Source of the DNA: Microbacterium candidum
GTDB taxonomy: Bacteria > Actinomycetota > Actinomycetes > Actinomycetales > Microbacteriaceae
NCBI RefSeq assembly: GCF_030315975.1
Contig: NZ_JASXSZ010000002.1
Location: forward strand, 558,001 to 622,000
Direction of reading: 5' to 3'
Length of the DNA: 64,000 nucleotides
Part shown: positions 1-7,674 of the stretch, piece by piece
How positions within the stretch are numbered: the stretch's first letter is position 1
How the letters are laid out: each line of letters starts with the position of its first letter
Made by a program: the position numbers and the translations under genes
Notes under the pieces: model-generated
What the model saw: the letters and a program-made list of their open reading frames with translations, nothing else
Databases searched by the model: none
Told to the model about the DNA's origin: nothing

Positions 1-1
1 G

Positions 2-409
2 CCCGCAGCCAAGGCTGTCGCGGTCGTGGACCCGCCGGAGCCCAAGAAGCCCATGTCCGCGGGTGCGAAGACGGGGCTCGTCGCCCTCGGCATCGCGGCC
101 CTGTTCGCGGTGTGCGCCTTCGCGCCACCGCCCCTGCCGCAGCACTTCCTGGTGCTGACACTCGCGGTCGTGGTCGGGTTCTACGTCATCGGGCACGTCG
201 CGCACGCGCTGCACACGCCGCTGATGAGCGTGACGAACGCGATCTCGGGCATCATCGTCGTCGGGGCCATGCTGCAGATCGTCGCACCGTCGCCGATCGT
301 GCAGATCCTCGCCGCCGTCGCCGTCCTGCTGGCATCCATCAACGTCTTCGGCGGTTTCTCCGTCACGCGCCGGATGCTCGCCATGTTCTCGAAGGCTGGT
401 GACCGATGA
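2..409 (+). CDS. pntA: NAD(P) transhydrogenase alpha subunit, C-terminal part (5' end cut by window)
   Basis: The reading frame is open from the first bases of the window, so this is the end of a longer gene, although a GTG at 26 could be mistaken for a start. The visible part begins with an Ala/Pro/Lys-rich linker and then gives three to four hydrophobic segments (about residues 20-40, 45-65, 72-95 and 98-112 of the visible part). This is the membrane domain that follows the NAD-binding domains in PntA. The enzyme couples proton entry to hydride transfer from NADH to NADP+. Its stop overlaps the pntB start by four bases (ATGA), so translation is coupled. Whether the unseen part is a one-piece PntA or a split PntAA/PntAB cannot be decided here; the linker favours the one-piece form. 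Confidence 0.88.
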   Translation, partial: PAAKAVAVVDPPEPKKPMSAGAKTGLVALGIAALFAVCAFAPPPLPQHFLVLTLAVVVGFYVIGHVAHALHTPLMSVTNAISGIIVVGAMLQIVAPSPIVQILAAVAVLLASINVFGGFSVTRRMLAMFSKAGDR

Positions 410-1839
410 CCGTCGTCCCCATCTCCGCCGGCGCCTCCATCGCCGGGTCCGTGGCCACCGCGGCCTACATCGTCGCGGCGCTGCTGTTCATCATGAGCCT
501 CGCGGGGCTCAGCAAGCACGAGACCGCCCGCCGCGGCGTCGTCTACGGCATCGTCGGCATGACGATCGCGCTCCTCGCGACCGTCGGCGTCATCGTCGCT
601 GGAGCCTGGGGGCAGCCGCAGGCGACCCTCGGCCTGAGCCTGCTCGTGGTGGCCGTCGTCATCGGCGCGATCATCGGCCTGTGGCGCGCCCGCGTCGTCG
701 AGATGACCGGGATGCCGCAGCTGATCGCACTCTTCCACAGCTTCGTCGGCGCCGCCGCCGTGCTCGTGGGCTGGAACGGCGCGCTGTACACCGAGGGCAT
801 CCCCGCGAACCTCGAGGGGATCCACCACGCCGAGGTGTTCATCGGCGTGTTCATCGGCGCCGTGACCCTCACCGGTTCGATCGTCGCCTTCCTGAAGCTG
901 TCGGCGCGCATGTCGTCGAAGCCGCTGATGCTGCCCGGCAAGAACTTCCTGAACCTCGGCTCACTCGTCGTCTTCGTGGCTCTCACGGTCTGGTACGTCA
1001 TCACGCCGGAGCTGTGGCTGCTCATCGTCGTGACCGTCCTCGCGCTCGCGCTCGGCTGGCACCTCGTCGCCTCGATCGGCGGCGGCGACATGCCCGTCGT
1101 CATCTCGATGCTCAACAGCTACTCGGGTTGGGCCGCGGCCGCCGCGGGCTTCCTGCTCAACAACGACTTGCTCATCGTCACGGGCGCGCTCGTCGGCTCG
1201 TCCGGTGCGTACCTGTCGTACATCATGTGCAAGGCGATGAACCGCTCGTTCATCTCCGTCATCGCGGGCGGCTTCGGCATCGAAGCGCCCAAGGGCGGCG
1301 ACGAGGAGGAGCACGGCGAGCACCGCGAGATCGACGCCGCCGGCGCCGCGTCGATGCTGTCCGGCGCGACCTCTGTCGTCATCACGCCCGGCTACGGCAT
1401 GGCCGTCGCACAGGCGCAGTACCCGGTCGCGGAGCTCGCGAAGCAGCTGCGGGATCGCGGCGTCGAGGTCCGCTTCGGCATCCACCCGGTAGCCGGGCGC
1501 CTCCCCGGGCACATGAACGTGCTGCTCGCCGAGGCGAAGGTGCCGTACGACATCGTGCTCGAGATGGACGAGATCAACGACGACCTGGCGTCGACGTCGG
1601 TCGTGCTCGTCATCGGCGCGAACGACACCGTCAACCCCGCCGCCGCGGAGGACCCGGGCTCGCCCATCGCGGGCATGCCGGTCCTGCGCGCATGGGAGGC
1701 GGAGAACGTCATCGTGTTCAAGCGGTCGATGGCCGCCGGCTACGCCGGCGTCGCGAACCCGCTGTTCTACCGCGACAACGCGCAGATGCTGTTCGGCGAC
1801 GCCAAGGAGCGCGTGGAGGACATCCTCAAGGCGCTCTGA
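406..1839 (+). CDS. pntB: NAD(P) transhydrogenase beta subunit
   Basis: This 477-residue protein has the usual PntB length. The first ~270 residues are a run of hydrophobic helices. They are followed by an acidic/His-rich linker ([12 protein letters not shown]) and the NADP-binding domain III, with the family segments [35 protein letters not shown] and [10 protein letters not shown]. The last segment carries the nucleotide-binding Asp/Asn residues. It forms the membrane-bound proton-translocating transhydrogenase with PntA and supplies NADPH. The start overlaps the pntA stop (ATGA). A strong hairpin directly downstream (1851-1892) closes the operon. Confidence 0.95.
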   Translation: MTVVPISAGASIAGSVATAAYIVAALLFIMSLAGLSKHETARRGVVYGIVGMTIALLATVGVIVAGAWGQPQATLGLSLLVVAVVIGAIIGLWRARVVEMTGMPQLIALFHSFVGAAAVLVGWNGALYTEGIPANLEGIHHAEVFIGVFIGAVTLTGSIVAFLKLSARMSSKPLMLPGKNFLNLGSLVVFVALTVWYVITPELWLLIVVTVLALALGWHLVASIGGGDMPVVISMLNSYSGWAAAAAGFLLNNDLLIVTGALVGSSGAYLSYIMCKAMNRSFISVIAGGFGIEAPKGGDEEEHGEHREIDAAGAASMLSGATSVVITPGYGMAVAQAQYPVAELAKQLRDRGVEVRFGIHPVAGRLPGHMNVLLAEAKVPYDIVLEMDEINDDLASTSVVLVIGANDTVNPAAAEDPGSPIAGMPVLRAWEAENVIVFKRSMAAGYAGVANPLFYRDNAQMLFGDAKERVEDILKAL

Positions 1840-1850
1840 CCCGCACCATC

Positions 1851-1892
1851 GAAGCGAGCCCGCATCCGATCATCCGGATGCGGGCTCGCTTC
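1851..1892. terminator. Bidirectional hairpin terminator between pntB and mazF
   Basis: A perfect 18-bp inverted repeat (1851-1868 with 1875-1892) encloses a 6-base loop, 11 bases after the pntB stop and 15 bases after the convergent toxin gene stop. The stem is GC-rich with GAAGCG/CGCTTC ends. There is no long T run, but the stem length and convergent placement fit a terminator used from both sides. Confidence 0.8.
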
Positions 1893-1906
1893 ATGTCGGG
1901 AGAGCA

Positions 1907-2272
1907 TCAGAGGGCGAGATGGAGACGCAGGGCGTCGTCGATCGCTCCGAGCAACTCGGCAGGGACCCATCCGACGATCCCCCCGATCCGCGAGACGGAC
2001 AGCGCGCGCACCTGCTCCGCCTGAGCCTTCGAGTCCTGCGGAAGCCCGGTCTGCCCCACCGGGAGGAGCACCTGGAACGGAAAGACGCGGGCCGTGTTCG
2101 AGGTCAACGGAACGACGGTGACGACACCATCCGCACGCAGCGCCGCCGCGTTCGCCGTGTTGTTGCTCACGATGACGACAGGCCGGGTCTTCGCGGCCAC
2201 AGCTCCGACGACCGGATCGAGGGATGCGACGACGATCTGCCCGCGGCGCAGATACGGGATGACCTCGTTCAT
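1907..2272 (-). CDS. mazF: MazF/PemK-type endoribonuclease toxin
   Basis: This 121-residue protein has the PemK/MazF layout: an N-terminal RRGQIVVASLDPVVG strand, the KTRPVVIVSNN core found in mRNA interferases, and the VVPLTSN motif followed by a long C-terminal helix. In the family such proteins cut single-stranded mRNA at short sequences. The start overlaps the upstream antitoxin stop by four bases (ATGA), typical for toxin-antitoxin pairs with the antitoxin made first. The cleavage sequence cannot be read from the protein. The gene runs convergent to pntB. Confidence 0.88.
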   Translation of the reverse strand: MNEVIPYLRRGQIVVASLDPVVGAVAAKTRPVVIVSNNTANAAALRADGVVTVVPLTSNTARVFPFQVLLPVGQTGLPQDSKAQAEQVRALSVSRIGGIVGWVPAELLGAIDDALRLHLAL

Positions 2273-2496
2273 GCGATGCCGTCAAGGCTGGTCGGGGCCC
2301 AGGCCTCCGCTTCACCCGACTCATTCCATTCGCCGTATGCCTCGGCGTAGGCATCTGCGAGCCTGCTCTCACGCAGCAGGCGCACGGCAGCCTGGACTGC
2401 GGCCGAACGGCTCGGGAAGTGACCATCCGCTGTCTCAGCGTCGAGGAAAGCCACATCATGCTCGTCGAGGCTCAGACTGACCTTCGTGAACGACAT
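2269..2496 (-). CDS. Ribbon-helix-helix antitoxin
   Basis: This 75-residue protein has an N-terminal beta strand (FTKVSLSLDEHDV) and two helices (residues ~15-45). This is the ribbon-helix-helix DNA-binding fold of CopG/ParD-like antitoxins. The acidic C-terminal tail (GEWNESGEAEAW) would be the segment that wraps the toxin. The gene precedes mazF with an ATGA overlap. Antitoxins of this type repress their own promoter, and inverted copies of TCCTAC lie directly upstream at 2504-2532. The pairing of an RHH antitoxin with a MazF toxin is well known. Confidence 0.85.
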   Translation of the reverse strand: MSFTKVSLSLDEHDVAFLDAETADGHFPSRSAAVQAAVRLLRESRLADAYAEAYGEWNESGEAEAWAPTSLDGIA

Positions 2497-2502
2497 GCTT
2501 TG

Positions 2503-2532
2503 ATCCTACTCCGGTAGGAAGAGAAGTAGGAT
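2503..2532. promoter_or_regulatory. Candidate toxin-antitoxin autoregulatory operator
   Basis: Three half-sites lie just upstream of the antitoxin gene: TCCTAC (2504-2509), its inverse GTAGGA (2514-2519), and a further GTAGGAT (2526-2532). The outermost pair also reads as ATCCTACT (2503-2510) against AGTAGGAT (2525-2532). Spacing of 12 bp between same-direction half-sites suits cooperative binding by RHH dimers. The site also lies in front of xthA, which reads the other way. Binding is inferred. Confidence 0.55.
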
Positions 2533-2560
2533 GTCGGCGGGCCCGAATAGGCTGGATGTC

Positions 2561-3400
2561 ATGCGCCTGGCCACCTGGAACGTCAACTCGATCCGCGCCC
2601 GTGTCGAGAGGACGGTGGCCTTCGCGGTGCGCGAGCACATCGACGTGCTGGCCATGCAGGAGATCAAGTGCAAGCCCGAGCAGTTCCCTTTCGCGGAGTT
2701 CGAAGAGGCGGGCTATCACGTGCAGGCGCACGGCCTGAACCAGTGGAACGGCGTCGCGATCGCGAGCCGTGAGCCGATCACCGACGTCGAGCTCGCCTTC
2801 CCCGGCATGCCCGGCTTCGCGAAGGGCCACGAGGGTCCCGATCAGCCGCAGGAGGCCCGCGCGATGGGCGCCACGATCGGGGGCGTGAAGGTGTGGAGCC
2901 TGTACGTGCCGAACGGCCGCTCGCTCGACGACCCGCACTACATGTACAAGCTCGACTGGCTCTCCGCGCTGGCCGACTACACGCGCGCGACGCTCGAGCA
3001 GAACCCCGACCTGCCGATGGCGCTCGTCGGCGACTACAACATCGCGCCGACCGATGCCGACAACGGCGACCCCACGGTCGTCGTCGGGGCATCCACCCAC
3101 GTCTCACCGCCGGAGCGCGAGGCGTTCGCCGCGCTGCTCTCCGCCGGCCTCTCCGACACCGTGCGCCCGATCATCCCGACCGGCTACACCTACTGGGACT
3201 ACAAGCAGCTGCGCTTCCCGCGCAACGAGGGCATGCGCATCGACTTCATCCTCGGCTCGCACGCGCTCGCCGACGCGGTGAAGGGCGCCACCATCCACCG
3301 CGACGAGCGCAAGGGCGAGATCCCGAGCGACCACGTCCCGGTCGTCGTCGACCTCGACCTCACCGGCCCGGACGACGACGACCGTCCGATGGTGTTCTGA
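2561..3400 (+). CDS. xthA: Exodeoxyribonuclease III
   Basis: This 279-residue endonuclease/exonuclease/phosphatase-fold protein acts in base-excision repair at abasic sites. It starts MRLATWNVNSIRARV, the standard family opening. It contains the metal-binding QEIK (..LAMQEIKCKPEQF), the YVPNGR segment, the GDYNIAPTDAD motif and the C-terminal PSDHVPVVVDL catalytic Asp-His. An upstream in-frame ATG at 2531 would add ten residues, but it lies inside the antitoxin operator and would break the conserved N-terminus, so 2561 is preferred. The stop lies one base from the convergent reductase gene's stop. Confidence 0.94.
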   Translation: MRLATWNVNSIRARVERTVAFAVREHIDVLAMQEIKCKPEQFPFAEFEEAGYHVQAHGLNQWNGVAIASREPITDVELAFPGMPGFAKGHEGPDQPQEARAMGATIGGVKVWSLYVPNGRSLDDPHYMYKLDWLSALADYTRATLEQNPDLPMALVGDYNIAPTDADNGDPTVVVGASTHVSPPEREAFAALLSAGLSDTVRPIIPTGYTYWDYKQLRFPRNEGMRIDFILGSHALADAVKGATIHRDERKGEIPSDHVPVVVDLDLTGPDDDDRPMVF

Positions 3401-3401
3401 C

Positions 3402-4019
3402 TCAGGTCATGTCGCCGGTCGTCGGCCGACCGTTCGGCGCATAGCGCAGGTCGACGGCCCCGCTCGGGCCCGCGAGCGGCTGGCCCACCAGGCGCAGCGC
3501 CACGGCCTCGGACCCCTCAGGGAAGACCTTCTTCCCCTGCCCGAGCACGATCGGGTACGTCCACAGCACGAGCTCGTCGTACAGCTCCCCCGCGATCAGC
3601 GTGTGCGCGAAGTCGACGCTGCCGATGACGTGGATGTCATCGTGCCGCTTCCGCAGAGCCGCGACCTCGGCCGCGATGTCGGTGCCGAGAAGGGTCGACC
3701 CCTCCCACTCGAGCGCGGGCGTGCCGCGGGATGCCACGTACTTCGGCACCGCGTTGAACTTCCGCCCGATCGACCCTTCCGGGCCGTCGGTGTGCTGCGG
3801 CCAGTACCCCGCGAAGATGTCGTAGGTGCGGCGGCCGAGCACGAGCGCATCGAGCCGTTCGATGCCGCTCATGATGCGCTCGCCGATCACGGGGTCGGCG
3901 AAGGGCGCCTGCCATCCGCCCCACGGGAATCCGTCCGACGGATCCTCCTCCGGCCCGCCGGGAGCCTGCGCGACGCCGTCGAGCGTCGTGAAGAGGTCGA
4001 TCGTGATGCGACCGGTCAT
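3402..4019 (-). CDS. Dihydrofolate reductase-like (RibD C-terminal domain) protein
   Basis: This 205-residue protein has the RibD-C fold used by riboflavin-pathway reductases and many uncharacterised DHFR-like oxidoreductases. It starts MTGRITIDLFTTLDGVAQ after a clear GGAGG site. It contains the family segments LVLGRRTYDIFAGYW, GSVDFAHTLIAGELYDELVL and PIVLGQGKKVFP. The substrate is unknown. Proteins of this group are commonly found with HxlR regulators, and here the gene is the last of a three-gene set (VOC protein, HxlR regulator, reductase). NADPH-dependent reduction of a small organic molecule is the likely activity. Confidence 0.85.
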   Translation of the reverse strand: MTGRITIDLFTTLDGVAQAPGGPEEDPSDGFPWGGWQAPFADPVIGERIMSGIERLDALVLGRRTYDIFAGYWPQHTDGPEGSIGRKFNAVPKYVASRGTPALEWEGSTLLGTDIAAEVAALRKRHDDIHVIGSVDFAHTLIAGELYDELVLWTYPIVLGQGKKVFPEGSEAVALRLVGQPLAGPSGAVDLRYAPNGRPTTGDMT

Positions 4020-4032
4020 TGTCGTTCCTCCT

Positions 4033-4731
4033 TCAGGTGCCCACAGCTGTGGGCGTACGAATCGAGAACACCGCGGCGAAGCGCTCGAGGAGCGTCGCGT
4101 CGCCGGAGACGACGGTGAGGATGCCGGCATCCATCGCCTCGCCCACATCCATCGTGCCTCCGATGACGTGACGGATGCCAGGGTCCGCGGTGAAGACGAG
4201 GTCGGGGTCGCCCTCTGGGAGCGCTCCGCCGACCGGAGGCGCCGGCGGGGCGAGCTGGGCGGTGCGCAGGGCGCCTGCATCGACCTGCACGCGCAGCGCG
4301 ACCGGCCCGATGCGCACCTCGACGTCGAGCGGCTCGAGACCCGCGGCGACCTCCGGCTGAAAGGCGGTGCGCAGCGCCATCGTGAACGAGTCGGCAGTGA
4401 CGACGTCGCCCTCGCCGGGCTCCCCCATCCGCTGGAAGCCCCAGCGCCCGAGCGCGAGCACGATCGGCTCGAGCTCGCGACCGTAGTCGGTGAGCTCGTA
4501 TACGAGACCGCAGTTGTGCAGCGGGACGCGGCGCACGACGCCGCCCTCCTGCAGCTCTTTCAGGCGAGCGGTGAGGATGTTGGTCGGGATGCGGGGCAGC
4601 CCCTGCCTGAGGTCCGTGAAGCGCCGCGGGCCGACGAGCAGATCGCGGATGATGAGCAGCGCCCACCGCTCCGCGATCAGCTCGACGGCCGTCGTGACCC
4701 CGCAGTACTGCCCGTAACTGCGGGCGGCCAC
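4033..4731 (-). CDS. HxlR-family regulator with a C-terminal lipid-binding-like (SCP2-type) domain
   Basis: In this 232-residue protein, residues 1-95 are an HxlR winged helix: CGVTTAVELIAERWALLIIRD, then FTDLRQGLPRIPTNILTARL as recognition region, then the wing. Cys10 is the cysteine position often used for redox sensing in this family. Residues ~115-225 form a separate domain resembling the SCP2 sterol-carrier group, a pairing known for longer HxlR proteins. The GTG start overlaps the TAG stop of the VOC gene by one base. It probably controls the operon through the 36-bp palindrome at 5185-5220. The ligand is unknown. Confidence 0.85.
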   Translation of the reverse strand: MAARSYGQYCGVTTAVELIAERWALLIIRDLLVGPRRFTDLRQGLPRIPTNILTARLKELQEGGVVRRVPLHNCGLVYELTDYGRELEPIVLALGRWGFQRMGEPGEGDVVTADSFTMALRTAFQPEVAAGLEPLDVEVRIGPVALRVQVDAGALRTAQLAPPAPPVGGALPEGDPDLVFTADPGIRHVIGGTMDVGEAMDAGILTVVSGDATLLERFAAVFSIRTPTAVGT

Positions 4732-5156
4732 TACGCGAGCGCCTCCGCGCGGTCGGTCGCGGCCTCGGCGGGCACGGCGTAGAGGAACCCGAGCGAGTTG
4801 CCGTCCGGGTCGTCGAGGTCACGCGAGTACATGAACCCGTAGTCCTGCGCCGGGCGCGGCTCGGCGCCGCCCGCCGCCACGCCGGCGGCGACGACAGCAT
4901 CGACGTCCTCCCGCGAGGGGCGGCTGAACGCGACCGAGGTCTGCAGCGTCACGTTCGGGTCGGCGATCGGCTTGTCCGTGAACGTCGCGAAGAACTCGCG
5001 CTTGATCAGCATCAGGAAGATGTTGTCGTCCCACGCGATGCAGATGCCGTTGTCATCGCTGAGCTCGGGACGGAACGTCGTGCCGAGCGCCAGATAGAAC
5101 TCCTTCGCGCGGTCGAGGTCATCGGACGGCAGGTTGACGTAGACGTCGGTGGACAT
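4731..5156 (-). CDS. VOC (glyoxalase/bleomycin-resistance fold) protein
   Basis: This 141-residue VOC-superfamily protein starts MSTDVYVNLPSDDLDRAKEF, the first beta-alpha module in which the strand is followed by a helix. It ends with the second-module motif DLDDPDGNSLGFLY, which carries the conserved Glu/Gly-rich edge. Members bind a metal and act on or sequester small molecules; the exact reaction cannot be told. It is the first gene of an operon with an HxlR regulator and a RibD-like reductase, so a detoxification role is plausible. Confidence 0.87.
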   Translation of the reverse strand: MSTDVYVNLPSDDLDRAKEFYLALGTTFRPELSDDNGICIAWDDNIFLMLIKREFFATFTDKPIADPNVTLQTSVAFSRPSREDVDAVVAAGVAAGGAEPRPAQDYGFMYSRDLDDPDGNSLGFLYAVPAEAATDRAEALA

Positions 5157-5184
5157 GAGAACCCCTTTCGGTCGATCAGGCAAC

Positions 5185-5220
5185 ACTTGCAAATAACAAC
5201 AATGGTTGTCAATAGCAAGT
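5185..5220. promoter_or_regulatory. 36-bp imperfect palindrome, candidate HxlR operator
   Basis: ACTTGC (5185-5190) is matched by GCAAGT (5215-5220), and ACAAC (5196-5200) by GTTGT (5205-5209). Both pairs share one centre between 5202 and 5203. Of 18 possible base pairs 14 are complementary. The site is unusually AT-rich for this genome and sits 29 bases before the VOC start, where the operon's own HxlR protein would be expected to bind. It also lies 57 bases from the divergent histidine kinase gene. Confidence 0.65.
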
Positions 5221-5276
5221 AACGAATCCGTCCCGCGGCGGAGGCGCCCGCCATCCCGATTCCCTACCGTGGAGGG

Positions 5277-6548
5277 ATGAGCACCGTCCAGCGCAATGAC
5301 ATCGCGCTCGCCGTCGCCGTGTGCGTCGGAGCGCTGATCAGCGTCGGTCTGTCGACCGTCGCGGGCGTCTACGGCGCCGAGCAGGCGCCGCTCCCCCTCG
5401 CCATCGCCTACTGCTTCGTGCTGTCCGCCCCCTTGGCGCTCCGACGCCGCTATCCCGCGACGGTCGCGGTGATCGTCTGCACCGCGTACTTCATCGCCGT
5501 GACGATGCGCATCCCCGAGGTCTACGCCGGCAACATCGCCATGTTCATCGCCATCTACACGGTCGGCGCATGGTCGACGGATCGGCGGCGCGCGTTCATC
5601 GTGCGGATCGCGATCATCCTGGGGATGTTCGTGTGGCTTCTCGTCGTCACGTTCCAGGCGGCCGCGCATCCGTCGCCGCACGGCCCCTCGCATGCGGGCG
5701 CCTTCTCGCCGTTCGTCGCCACGATGCTGCTGAACCTCCTGTTCAACGCGCTCTTCTTCGGCGGGGCGTACTGGTTCGGCGAGCGTGCGTACGCGTCGAT
5801 CCAGCAGCGGCGCGCGCTCGAGGAGCGCACCGCGGAGCTGGAGCGCGAACGCGAGCGCAGCGCCGAGCAGGCGGTCGCCCTCGACCGGATGCGGATCGCC
5901 CGAGAGCTGCACGACATCGTCGCCCACCACGTCTCGCTGATGGGCGTGCAGGCGGGCGCCGCCCGCGCGGTCATGGACTCGGATCCGGATGCGGCACGCG
6001 CGACGCTCACGGCCGTCGAGACCTCCGCGCGCACGGCGCTCGACGAACTGCGCCGCCTGCTGCAGACGCTGCGCACGAGCGACGGCGACGATGCGGATGC
6101 CTCGACGGTGGGCCTCTCCGGCATCCCCGCGCTCGTGGAAGCGGCGACCGCGGCTGGACTTCCGACCGTCATGCAGATCGCCGGCGAGCCGATCCCCGTG
6201 CGGGCGACCGCGCAGCTGACGCTGTACCGCGTCGCCCAGGAGGCGCTCACGAACGCCCGACGGCACGGGGGCTCGGGCGCCACCGCCGACCTGCGCCTGC
6301 GCTACGGCGCCGACTGGGCGGAGATCGAGGTCGCCAACACCGGGCGGCAGGTCGCCGTGGTCGAGGCAGGTCTCGGGCTGCAGGGGATGCGGGAGCGCAC
6401 CGCGGCCGCCGGCGGCACGATCGAGTTCGGGCCGCGCCCGGGCGGGGGCTTCCTCGTCCGCGTCCGGGTTCCGGCCGGCGCCGGTGTGGCCGCGGTGTCG
6501 GCGGCTGCCGGTGGACGCGTCGACGGCGCCGAGGTCGCGCATGCCTGA
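5277..6548 (+). CDS. Sensor histidine kinase of the NarL/DesK type
   Basis: This 423-residue membrane kinase has about six hydrophobic segments (residues 8-30, 40-55, 60-78, 84-98, 108-126 and 145-166) and a charged coiled coil (170-205). The HisKA_3 phosphorylation motif ARELHDIVAHHVSLM has His212. The ATPase has N-box QEALTNARRHGG (Asn326) and G-box GLGLQGMRER. There is no extracellular sensor domain, so the signal is probably sensed in or near the membrane. The stop overlaps the response regulator start by eight bases. The ABC exporter downstream is a likely target of this pair, by analogy with similar clusters. Confidence 0.92.
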   Translation: MSTVQRNDIALAVAVCVGALISVGLSTVAGVYGAEQAPLPLAIAYCFVLSAPLALRRRYPATVAVIVCTAYFIAVTMRIPEVYAGNIAMFIAIYTVGAWSTDRRRAFIVRIAIILGMFVWLLVVTFQAAAHPSPHGPSHAGAFSPFVATMLLNLLFNALFFGGAYWFGERAYASIQQRRALEERTAELERERERSAEQAVALDRMRIARELHDIVAHHVSLMGVQAGAARAVMDSDPDAARATLTAVETSARTALDELRRLLQTLRTSDGDDADASTVGLSGIPALVEAATAAGLPTVMQIAGEPIPVRATAQLTLYRVAQEALTNARRHGGSGATADLRLRYGADWAEIEVANTGRQVAVVEAGLGLQGMRERTAAAGGTIEFGPRPGGGFLVRVRVPAGAGVAAVSAAAGGRVDGAEVAHA

Positions 6549-7218
6549 CCCGATCCGCGTCCTCCTCGTCGACGACCACGCCATGATGCGCGCCGGATTC
6601 CGGCTGATCCTCGAGGCGCAGCCCGACATCGTCGTCGTGGGCGAGGCGTCCACCGGCGCCGAGGGGGTGGCCGCCGCATCCCGGCTCCGCCCCGACGTCA
6701 TCTGCATGGACGTCCAGATGCCCGACATGGACGGGATCGCCGCGACCCGGCTCATCGTCGCCGACCGCGCCGTCGAGGCCGGCGTCGTGATCGTGACGAC
6801 GTTCGACCGCGACGACTATCTGTTCGCCGCCCTCGCCGCCGGTGCCAGCGGATTCCTCCTCAAGAATGCGGGGCCGGAGGCCCTCGTCGACGCGGTGCGG
6901 GTCGTCGCAGGCGGCGACGCGCTCCTCGCGCCGGAGGTCACCCGCCGCGTGATCGACCGGTTCGCAGGTGCGGACGGGGGCTCCGGCGCGGATGCGGATG
7001 GCCCGGCCCCCGCATCCCCGCTCTCCGTCGGGCTGACCGACCGCGAGGCGGAGGTCCTCCGTCTCATGGCGGAGGCGCTCAGCAACGCGGAGATCGCGCA
7101 GCAGCTCTACATCGGCGAGGCGACCGTGAAGACGCACGTGTCGAACGTGCTGCAGAAGCTCGGCGCGCGCGACCGCGTGCAGGCGATCGTCCTCGCCTAT
7201 CGCCGCGGCCTCGCGTAG
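6541..7218 (+). CDS. LuxR/NarL-family response regulator
   Basis: This 225-residue regulator has a receiver domain with acidic pocket Asp11/Asp12 and phosphoacceptor Asp57 (CMDVQMPDMDG), and a conserved Lys in FLLKNAGPEAL. An Ala/Pro-rich linker (about residues 140-158) joins it to a C-terminal LuxR helix-turn-helix (LTDREAEVLRLMAEALSNAE, then GEATVKTHVSNVLQKLG). The start at 6541 overlaps the kinase stop and gives the usual family N-terminus; longer in-frame extensions lie within the kinase gene. It is the output partner of the adjacent kinase. Confidence 0.93.
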   Translation: MPDPIRVLLVDDHAMMRAGFRLILEAQPDIVVVGEASTGAEGVAAASRLRPDVICMDVQMPDMDGIAATRLIVADRAVEAGVVIVTTFDRDDYLFAALAAGASGFLLKNAGPEALVDAVRVVAGGDALLAPEVTRRVIDRFAGADGGSGADADGPAPASPLSVGLTDREAEVLRLMAEALSNAEIAQQLYIGEATVKTHVSNVLQKLGARDRVQAIVLAYRRGLA

Positions 7219-7254
7219 GACGAGTCCGTCGGCCGCTGCCGGGGTCGGCCACGA

Positions 7255-7539
7255 TCAGACGACGTCGCGGAACGCCCCCCGCGGGTTCGGACGGTCGCAC
7301 CGGAACGACTGCGCACCGCGGCGCCCGTGATAGTGCAGCTCACGTCCGCCGACGCGGAGCACGATCCGGTAGCCCTCGACCAGGGCCTGCGTGTACATGA
7401 GTCCCGGCCTCGGGCACCCCAGGCTGCCGTCGCGCCACGTGACGTCGTCGTACGACACGACGACCACGTCTTCGATATCGACGCCCGAGAACTGCGCCGC
7501 GTCGGCGCGTGCGAGCTCCAGGCACTCCTCGCGGTCCAT
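7255..7539 (-). CDS. Conserved protein with a DGSLGCPxPG motif, function unknown
   Basis: This 94-residue cytosolic protein has no signal peptide. The conserved core is WRDGSLGCPRPGLMYTQALV followed by GYRIVLRVGGRELHYH and a late RCDRP. Short proteins with this core occur in several bacterial phyla, often with a secretion signal, and have no assigned function to my knowledge. The two Cys residues might pair or bind metal. Translation from 7539 is supported by a GAGGAGG site at good spacing. The gene runs against the two-component system and diverges from the ABC exporter. Confidence 0.75.
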   Translation of the reverse strand: MDREECLELARADAAQFSGVDIEDVVVVSYDDVTWRDGSLGCPRPGLMYTQALVEGYRIVLRVGGRELHYHGRRGAQSFRCDRPNPRGAFRDVV

Positions 7540-7674
7540 CGCCGCCTCCTCGTCGCCTGCCGGCATCGCGGCGGCCCTCAGCCCCCGCAAGGGAATCGTC
7601 CCCCGCGAGCACGAGGCGCGCAATCCGCCTCCCGGGGGAGGCGCGCCGCATCCCCCGGCCGTAACGTCGGAGTC

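Noticed and set aside
2531..2561. Earlier start codon for exonuclease III at 2531.
   Set aside because: It would add ten residues with no family match and lies inside the toxin-antitoxin operator; the start at 2561 gives the conserved MRLATWNVNS.
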